Below, one piece after another: positions 6,212 to 10,110 of a DNA stretch of 10,110 nt. Each line of letters starts with the position of its first letter. The first letter of the stretch is position 1. The notes under the pieces were generated by a model. It did not search any database. It saw only the letters and a program-made list of their open reading frames with translations, and had not been told where the DNA came from. The translations under genes and the position numbers were made by a program. The stretch comes from Clostridia bacterium. GTDB lineage: Bacteria; Bacillota; Clostridia; Oscillospirales; CAG-382. The stretch covers positions 1 through 10,110 of the forward strand of contig JAGADB010000008.1 of assembly GCA_017613815.1 (NCBI GenBank), given 5' to 3'.

Positions 6212-6985
6212 TTGAAGGAGCTTTTAAGCACTGTTCTTAAAGAGGAAAATATCGAATATTTTTCGTTTCTTGATATAGCGGACTGCTCGGTCATTCAGCC
6301 TCATCTTATGCCGGAAGGCATTAAAGCTGCGGCAATATGGCTTATTCCCTATTACACCGGTCCGCATCCCGAAAGAAACATCTCCCTTTACAGCATCAGC
6401 AAGGATTATCATCTGTTTTCGAAAATTCTCGAAAGGAAAATCGCTTCCCGTCTGAAAAGCGCTTTTCCCGACGGGGATTTTCATTTTTTCTGCGACTCCT
6501 CCCCCATCGACGAGGTTAAGGCGGCGATTTCGGCGGGGCTCGGCGTTATCGGCCGCAACGGACTTTTAATAAACGAAAAGTACGGAAGCTACGTCTTCAT
6601 CGGCTCTGTACTCACGACGCTTGAAACGGAGTGCGAAAAGCCGAAAGAACGGAAAAACTGCCTCGGCTGCGGAAAGTGCGTTTCTTCCTGCGATTTTCTC
6701 GCGGGCAAAAAGAGTTACTGCCACTCCTCGCTCACCCAGCAGAAAAACGTAACCGACGGGGAGCTTGCGGAAATAAGGTCCAAAAAGATACGCTGGGGCT
6801 GCGATTTGTGCCAGGAAGTCTGCCCCATGAACAAAAACGTTCCGCAAACGCCGGTTTCCTTCTTCTACGAGGATATGAAAGAATATCTTACGCCGGAAGA
6901 TATCGAAAAAATGAGCAAGGCGGAATTTTCCGAGCGCGCGTACTGCTGGCGCGGAAAAAAGACGATGATCCGCAATCTTTCCTGA
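6212..6985 (+). CDS. QueG-like double 4Fe-4S protein, short form lacking the C-terminal repeat domain
   Basis: The product is 257 residues. The N-terminal DUF1730-like domain (about 1-135) contains the family stretch CDSSPIDEVKAAISAGLG-VIGRNGLLI and GSYVFIGSVLT. A ferredoxin-like part follows with CLGCGKCVSSC (Cys150, 153, 156, 160), Cys170 in YCHSSLTQQK and WGCDLCQEVCP (Cys197, 200, 204): eight cysteines, enough for two 4Fe-4S clusters. Full QueG reduces epoxyqueuosine to queuosine in tRNA using cobalamin and these clusters. QueG is usually 310-390 residues; this protein stops at WRGKKTMIRNLS, just where the HEAT-like C-terminal domain normally begins. Asp follows Cys160 where Pro is usual. 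The start is TTG at 6212 with GGGGGA 5 nt upstream; no ATG fits. It lies behind folT. Queuosine reductase is plausible; a related corrinoid/Fe-S reductase with another substrate is the alternative. Confidence 0.85.
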   Translation: MKELLSTVLKEENIEYFSFLDIADCSVIQPHLMPEGIKAAAIWLIPYYTGPHPERNISLYSISKDYHLFSKILERKIASRLKSAFPDGDFHFFCDSSPIDEVKAAISAGLGVIGRNGLLINEKYGSYVFIGSVLTTLETECEKPKERKNCLGCGKCVSSCDFLAGKKSYCHSSLTQQKNVTDGELAEIRSKKIRWGCDLCQEVCPMNKNVPQTPVSFFYEDMKEYLTPEDIEKMSKAEFSERAYCWRGKKTMIRNLS

Positions 6986-6994
6986 TTTTCCCGT

Positions 6995-7023
6995 TTGACT
7001 TTATACACCGGTTATGGTATTAT
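6995..7023 (+). promoter_or_regulatory. Extended -10 promoter of the subtilisin-like protease gene
   Basis: -35 TTGACT (6995-7000), a 17-nt spacer, an extended TGG and -10 TATTAT (7018-7023). It starts 10 nt after the stop of the QueG-like gene. The ATG at 7014 lies inside this promoter and cannot be the translation start from this transcript. Confidence 0.75.
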
Positions 7024-7044
7024 ATATTATCGGAAAAAACAAAA

Positions 7045-7052
7045 AGGAGGTG
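7045..7052 (+). promoter_or_regulatory. Ribosome binding site deciding a TTG start
   Basis: AGGAGGTG, a near-perfect anti-16S complement, with AGGAGG 8 nt before TTG at 7059. It rules for the TTG and against the in-frame ATG at 7014. Confidence 0.85.
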
Positions 7053-7058
7053 CATACG

Positions 7059-8576
7059 TTGAAAGAAAAGACAGGGCGGATAATATTATCCGTTTTCGGA
7101 GCTTTTTTCATCTCGCTTTTTTTGTGCCTTAACTGTATCGCATCTCCCGAATACGACGGCTATATTGTCAAATTCAAGGATGAAAAATCGAAATCTATTG
7201 CCGAGGAATACGCAAGGAAAGCGTCTCTTTCCGAAGGAAGCAGAAAATCCGCAGGCGACACGCTTGTCGGCATAAGCGACGAAATGAACCTTTCCAAAAC
7301 CTACGACGAAAAGCTCATAGAAGAGCTCAAGGCATTAGGTCTTGTGGAATACAGCGAGCCCGACGTTTTTCTCACGCTTTACGAATACGACTATTCGGCG
7401 GAGCAATATAACTCGTCTCAGTGGAGTTTAAGCTGCTCGAACGTTTATTCCGCGTGGGAAAACGGCGTTTACGGAAACGACGTAACCGTCGCCGTTATGG
7501 ATTCCGGAATAATAACCAACCACCCGGATTTGCAGGGCAGTATTCTCGAAGGATACAGCACCGTAACGAACGATACGAACGTCGAGGACAAAAACGGACA
7601 CGGAACGGCGGTTTCCGGCATTATTGCGGCAATTTCCAACGGAACGGGCATTACGGGAGTCGCTCACCGCGCGAAAATACTTCCGCTCAAGGTTACGGAC
7701 GCCGGTTCCTTCAACGTCAGCGGCATTCCGACGCTTGTAGAACATGCGGTGTCGCACGGCGCAGACGTGCTGAATATCAGCTTCGGAGTCGACTGTCCCG
7801 AAAAGAACTTTGACGGGCTTCCGACGCTTAAAGCGTGTATCGACTATGCGCTTGAAAATAACGTAATAGTCGTCGCCGCGGCCGGCAACGGCGGCGGAAG
7901 CGACTACGCATACCCCGCGTCGTACGGGGGAGTCATAAGCGTCGCAAACTTAAAGAAGGTTTCAAGCACGTCTTTCGAGCCTGCCGACGACTCGCGCGCA
8001 AACGACCTCGTTACGATAATCGCGCCCGGTCAGAATATGCTTACCACTTATCTCAAATCGTACGGCTACTATGCGGCAAAATCCGGCACCTCGTTTTCGA
8101 CGCCCTTCGTTGCGGGAATCGCGGCGCTTGCAAAGTCCGTTGACAAGAACATAACCCCCGCACATTTTACCGAGCTTTTAAAGGACACCGCGAACAAGAG
8201 ATACATCGACCCGTGGGAAGAGAGAAACGACGCGTTCGGATACGGAATTGCCGACGCAGACGCACTCATAAACGCGCTCATATCCGAAAAGACGGCGGGC
8301 GGATACATTTCTCCGGTTGACAAAAAACCGGACGGGGAAATCAATATCACCGTCAAAAACACGAGCGCGGATATAAATAACTTCACGGTTCTTGTAAAGT
8401 CGGTAAACGAAACGACGGGAAGAATCGAAAAGGTCGGCGTTTATACCTGCATGCTCGCTCCTTCCGGTAAAACGGAGCTCAATATCGCGGACAAATTTTC
8501 GCTTTCCGACAATATCGAGTGCTTCTTGCTTGACAGCGTATTAAGACCGATGTACGCTCCCGTGTACTGCAGATAA
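7059..8576 (+). CDS. Secreted subtilisin-family (S8) serine protease
   Basis: The product is 505 residues from the TTG start. A basic N-terminus and a hydrophobic stretch (about 8-25) form a signal peptide with likely cleavage near residue 28. An inhibitor-I9-like propeptide follows (about 34-108; YIVKFKDE ... LVEYSEPD). The S8 catalytic domain (about 120-405) carries the complete triad and oxyanion residue: Asp148 (VAVMDSGI), His181 (NGHGTAVSGI), Asn277 (AAAGNGGG) and Ser345 (GTSFSTPFVAG). It should be an active extracellular endoprotease after propeptide removal. The last 80 residues (about 426-505) form a separate beta-rich module with no catalytic motif. There is no lipobox, LPXTG or membrane anchor. 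The gene has its own promoter and terminator and so forms a single-gene unit. Its substrate cannot be told. Confidence 0.95.
   Translation: MKEKTGRIILSVFGAFFISLFLCLNCIASPEYDGYIVKFKDEKSKSIAEEYARKASLSEGSRKSAGDTLVGISDEMNLSKTYDEKLIEELKALGLVEYSEPDVFLTLYEYDYSAEQYNSSQWSLSCSNVYSAWENGVYGNDVTVAVMDSGIITNHPDLQGSILEGYSTVTNDTNVEDKNGHGTAVSGIIAAISNGTGITGVAHRAKILPLKVTDAGSFNVSGIPTLVEHAVSHGADVLNISFGVDCPEKNFDGLPTLKACIDYALENNVIVVAAAGNGGGSDYAYPASYGGVISVANLKKVSSTSFEPADDSRANDLVTIIAPGQNMLTTYLKSYGYYAAKSGTSFSTPFVAGIAALAKSVDKNITPAHFTELLKDTANKRYIDPWEERNDAFGYGIADADALINALISEKTAGGYISPVDKKPDGEINITVKNTSADINNFTVLVKSVNETTGRIEKVGVYTCMLAPSGKTELNIADKFSLSDNIECFLLDSVLRPMYAPVYCR
7077..7092. repeat. Perfect 16-bp palindrome in the protease signal-peptide coding region
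   Basis: CGGATAATATTATCCG is fully self-complementary. It covers codons 7-12 (Arg-Ile-Ile-Leu-Ser), about 47 nt after the predicted transcription start. A related half-site ATATTATCGG lies at 7024-7033, next to the -10 box. It may be an operator, an mRNA hairpin or chance. Confidence 0.5.
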
Positions 8577-8584
8577 AACTTTTT

Positions 8585-8619
8585 GCGGCATACCGTTTTC
8601 AAAGTATGCCGCTTATTTT
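8585..8619 (+). terminator. Intrinsic terminator of the protease gene
   Basis: A 9-bp perfect stem GCGGCATAC (8585-8593) / GTATGCCGC (8604-8612) with a 10-nt loop is followed by TTATTTT. It begins 9 nt after the protease stop codon. Confidence 0.88.
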
Positions 8620-8620
8620 A

Positions 8621-8634
8621 TGTAAAAATTTACA
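8621..8634. repeat. Inverted repeat TGTAAA-AA-TTTACA upstream of the LUD promoter
   Basis: Two perfect 6-nt half-sites around a 2-nt spacer, ending 8 nt before the -35 box at 8643. Further TTTACAA copies lie at 8650-8656 (between -35 and -10) and 8685-8691 (in the leader). The arrangement looks like a repressor or activator site; the regulator is unknown. Confidence 0.4.
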
Positions 8635-8642
8635 AATATAAT

Positions 8643-8671
8643 TTGATACTTTACAAGGTAAAAGGTATAAT
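8643..8671 (+). promoter_or_regulatory. Promoter of the LUD-trmL-M50 operon
   Basis: -35 TTGATA (8643-8648), a 17-nt spacer and a perfect -10 TATAAT (8666-8671): near-consensus for the housekeeping sigma factor. The predicted leader to the ATG at 8714 is about 36 nt, with GGAGG at 8703-8707, 6 nt before the start. Confidence 0.82.
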
Positions 8672-8713
8672 TAAATAAAGACGTTTTACAAAAACCGTGA
8701 ACGGAGGCAGATT

Positions 8714-9355
8714 ATGGACAAGAACAAATTTGAAGTCATAAGACTCAAAATGGAACGCACCGCAAACAGTCTGCGGCGCAACAATATGTTCTGCGAATGC
8801 GCGGATAACTGCGAAGACGCCCTGGAAATCATAAGAGAACTTCTCACGGAGGGTGACACGATTTGTGCGGGCGGCTCCATGACGCTTGAAGAATCGGGTG
8901 TAATGAATATGCTCAAAGAGGGCCCTTACAACTTTCTTGACAGAAACAGACCGGGCATTACGAACGAGGAGAGAAGGGACATTTACACCGCCGCCTTTTC
9001 TTCCGACGTGTTTATAACAAGCTCCAACGCCATAACCGAAAAAGGCGAGCTTTATAACGTCGACGGAAACGGCAACAGAGTTTCCGCCATGATTTACGGT
9101 CCCAAAAGCGTCATAGTCGTTGCCGGCTATAACAAAATAGTAAAGGACTTAAAGGAAGCCGAGACGAGAGTAAAGGAAATCGCGGCTCCCGCAAACGCCA
9201 TACGCCTTTCCTGCGGCACGCCATGCACAGAGAGCGGAAAATGTATGGAATGCATGCATGAAAACAGAATCTGTGCCGACACCGTCATTATGTCGCGCCA
9301 GCGCGTAAAAGAAAGAATAAAGGTCATACTCATAGGAGAGGCACTCGGTTATTGA
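8714..9355 (+). CDS. LUD-domain (DUF162) protein, annotated lactate utilization type
   Basis: The product is 213 residues and cytoplasmic, with no signal or membrane segment. It shows the LUD fold signatures: GGSMTLEESG (53-62), SDVFITSSNAITEKGELYN (97-115) followed by the VDGNGNRVSAMIYGP loop, and IVVAGYNKIV. A C-terminal cysteine motif C-x3-C-x5-C-x2-C-x6-C (Cys167, 171, 177, 180, 187) could bind a metal or Fe-S cluster. LUD proteins include LutB and LutC of the L-lactate oxidation complex. Here no lutA or lutB neighbour is seen, so lactate use is not supported by context and the true reaction is unknown. TrmL starts 3 nt after its stop (TGATAAATG, a double stop), which points to a shared transcript and perhaps coupled translation. 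Confidence 0.88.
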   Translation: MDKNKFEVIRLKMERTANSLRRNNMFCECADNCEDALEIIRELLTEGDTICAGGSMTLEESGVMNMLKEGPYNFLDRNRPGITNEERRDIYTAAFSSDVFITSSNAITEKGELYNVDGNGNRVSAMIYGPKSVIVVAGYNKIVKDLKEAETRVKEIAAPANAIRLSCGTPCTESGKCMECMHENRICADTVIMSRQRVKERIKVILIGEALGY

Positions 9356-9358
9356 TAA

Positions 9359-9859
9359 ATGGGCAAAATAGGCATAGTACTTCTCGAACCCGAAATTCCG
9401 CAGAATACGGGAAACATTGCGAGGACCTGCGCCGCGACGGGCGCGTCCCTTCATCTTATAAAGCCGCTCGGCTTTGAAATCACCGACGCGAAATTAAAGC
9501 GCGCCGGTCTTGATTACTGGCATTTTCTCGACGTGAATTATTACGAAAACTTTGAAGATTTTCTGCAAAAGACCGACGGGGGCGAATATTTCTTCTTTTC
9601 GACCAAGGCGCCGAGGGCATATACCGAAATACGCTATCCCGAAAACTGTTTTCTCATTTTCGGAAAAGAGACGGCGGGAATTCCCGAGGAAATATTAAAA
9701 AAATACCTTGACAGATGCGTGAGAATCCCCATGCGCGAAAACCTGCGCAGCCTCAATCTCTCAAATTCCGCCGCAATCGCCGTTTACGAGGTTTTGCGCC
9801 AGAGAAACTTCGAAAATCTCGAAGAAAAGGGATTCTTAAGCGTTCTCTACGGCAACTGA
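9359..9859 (+). CDS. trmL: tRNA (cytidine/uridine-34 2'-O)-methyltransferase TrmL
   Basis: The product is 166 residues, normal for this small SPOUT methyltransferase, which uses S-adenosylmethionine to methylate the wobble ribose of tRNA-Leu isoacceptors. All three SPOUT motifs are present: EPEIPQNTGNIARTC (10-24), LIFGKETAGIPEEIL (99-113) and IPM...LRSLNLSNSAAIAVYEVLRQ (123-148). The C-terminal motifs should form the trefoil knot that binds the cofactor, and the enzyme acts as a dimer in the family. There is no strong ribosome binding site next to the ATG: the closest purine run is AGGAGAG about 20 nt upstream inside the LUD gene, so translational coupling to LUD is likely. The gene belongs to the operon that starts at 8714. 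Confidence 0.95.
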   Translation: MGKIGIVLLEPEIPQNTGNIARTCAATGASLHLIKPLGFEITDAKLKRAGLDYWHFLDVNYYENFEDFLQKTDGGEYFFFSTKAPRAYTEIRYPENCFLIFGKETAGIPEEILKKYLDRCVRIPMRENLRSLNLSNSAAIAVYEVLRQRNFENLEEKGFLSVLYGN

Positions 9860-9889
9860 AAACAGACTTTTAAGAAAGGTTTTTTATAA

Positions 9890-10110
9890 ATGTTATTTAG
9901 CGCTTTCAAAAACGGCTTTACCGCCGAAGCTTTCATACAAATCGGGCTTTATATTGTGGTAATAATGTTCTCGCTCAGTTTTCACGAGCTTTCGCACGGC
10001 TACGTCGCCTACAGATGCGGAGACGCGACGGCGAGAAACTTAGGACGGCTCACTTTAAATCCCCTTTCCCACCTCAACCCCATAGGAACTATAATGATGC
10101 TCGTTTTCGG
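9890..10110 (+). CDS. Site-2 protease family (M50) membrane metalloprotease, 5' part only
   Basis: The first 73 codons are in the window; the gene runs off the right edge. The translation begins MLFSAFKNGFTAEAF, then a transmembrane segment (about 15-36) that contains the zinc-binding HELSH motif (His32, Glu33, His36). This is followed by GYVAYRCGDATARNLGRLT and LNPLSHLNPIGT, both typical of compact bacterial M50 peptidases of the YwhC type. These are intramembrane zinc proteases; the substrate of this subgroup is unknown. The ATG has only a weak upstream purine run (AAGAAAGG, about 10 nt away). It follows trmL by 30 nt in the same operon. In many Clostridia a gene of this type precedes scpA and scpB, which would lie outside the window. 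Confidence 0.92.
   Translation, partial: MLFSAFKNGFTAEAFIQIGLYIVVIMFSLSFHELSHGYVAYRCGDATARNLGRLTLNPLSHLNPIGTIMMLVF

Noticed and set aside
7059..7145. Lipoprotein signal for the protease (LFLC or LNC before a cysteine)
   Set aside because: Neither cysteine is preceded by the small residues (Ala/Ser/Gly) that a lipobox needs; an ordinary signal peptide fits better.
1..10110. Defence system, CRISPR array, transposon or phage remnant
   Set aside because: There are no spaced short repeats, transposase, integrase, toxin-antitoxin pair or nuclease genes; all real open frames belong to housekeeping, transport or secreted-protein families.

Overview
The window looks like a chromosomal segment of a Gram-positive, Clostridia-type anaerobe, probably an uncultured gut or rumen lineage; that placement is inferred. 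The support is: strong AGGAGG-type ribosome binding sites, two TTG starts, a tetrahydrofolate (THF) riboswitch in front of a folate ECF transporter S component, an Fe-S QueG-like protein, a stand-alone LUD protein, and secreted proteins with modular C-termini of a kind common in Clostridia. No mobile element, CRISPR array, tRNA or rRNA is visible. The coding density is normal, so this reads as core chromosome plus one lineage-specific secreted protein rather than as an island.

Layout. (1) Positions 17-3598, minus strand: a 1193-residue secreted protein built of four diverged copies of a roughly 230-260-residue module plus a C-terminal domain. It has its own promoter (TTGAAA-N17-TATAAT) and a hairpin at the predicted mRNA 5' end. 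(2) Positions 3872-5182, minus strand: a CNNM/CorC-type membrane protein (DUF21, two CBS domains, CorC_HlyC) with its own promoter and an intrinsic terminator that separates it from gene 1. (3) Positions 5183-5539: a divergent regulatory region holding the promoter for the CNNM gene, the promoter for the rightward genes, a near-canonical THF riboswitch (5341-5435) and a transcription terminator (5461-5488). (4) Positions 5540-6985, plus strand: folT followed 33 nt later by a short QueG-like Fe-S protein, probably one THF-controlled transcript. (5) Positions 7059-8576, plus strand: a secreted subtilisin-family protease with its own extended -10 promoter and a strong terminator. (6) Positions 8714 to the end, plus strand: a LUD-domain protein, the tRNA methyltransferase TrmL and the first 73 codons of a site-2-protease-family (M50) membrane protein, in a tight operon behind a near-consensus promoter.

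How the parts relate. The clearest functional unit is riboswitch-folT: intracellular THF should shut down folate uptake. The QueG-like gene downstream may fall under the same control, which would link folate status to a corrinoid/Fe-S enzyme; queuosine and folate share GTP cyclohydrolase I as a source. The 1193-residue modular protein is the most novel item. Its two N-terminal modules carry a pair of cysteines that are both missing from the two C-terminal modules, which suggests an intramodule disulfide. Several inverted repeats overlap or flank promoters and are recorded as candidate operators.
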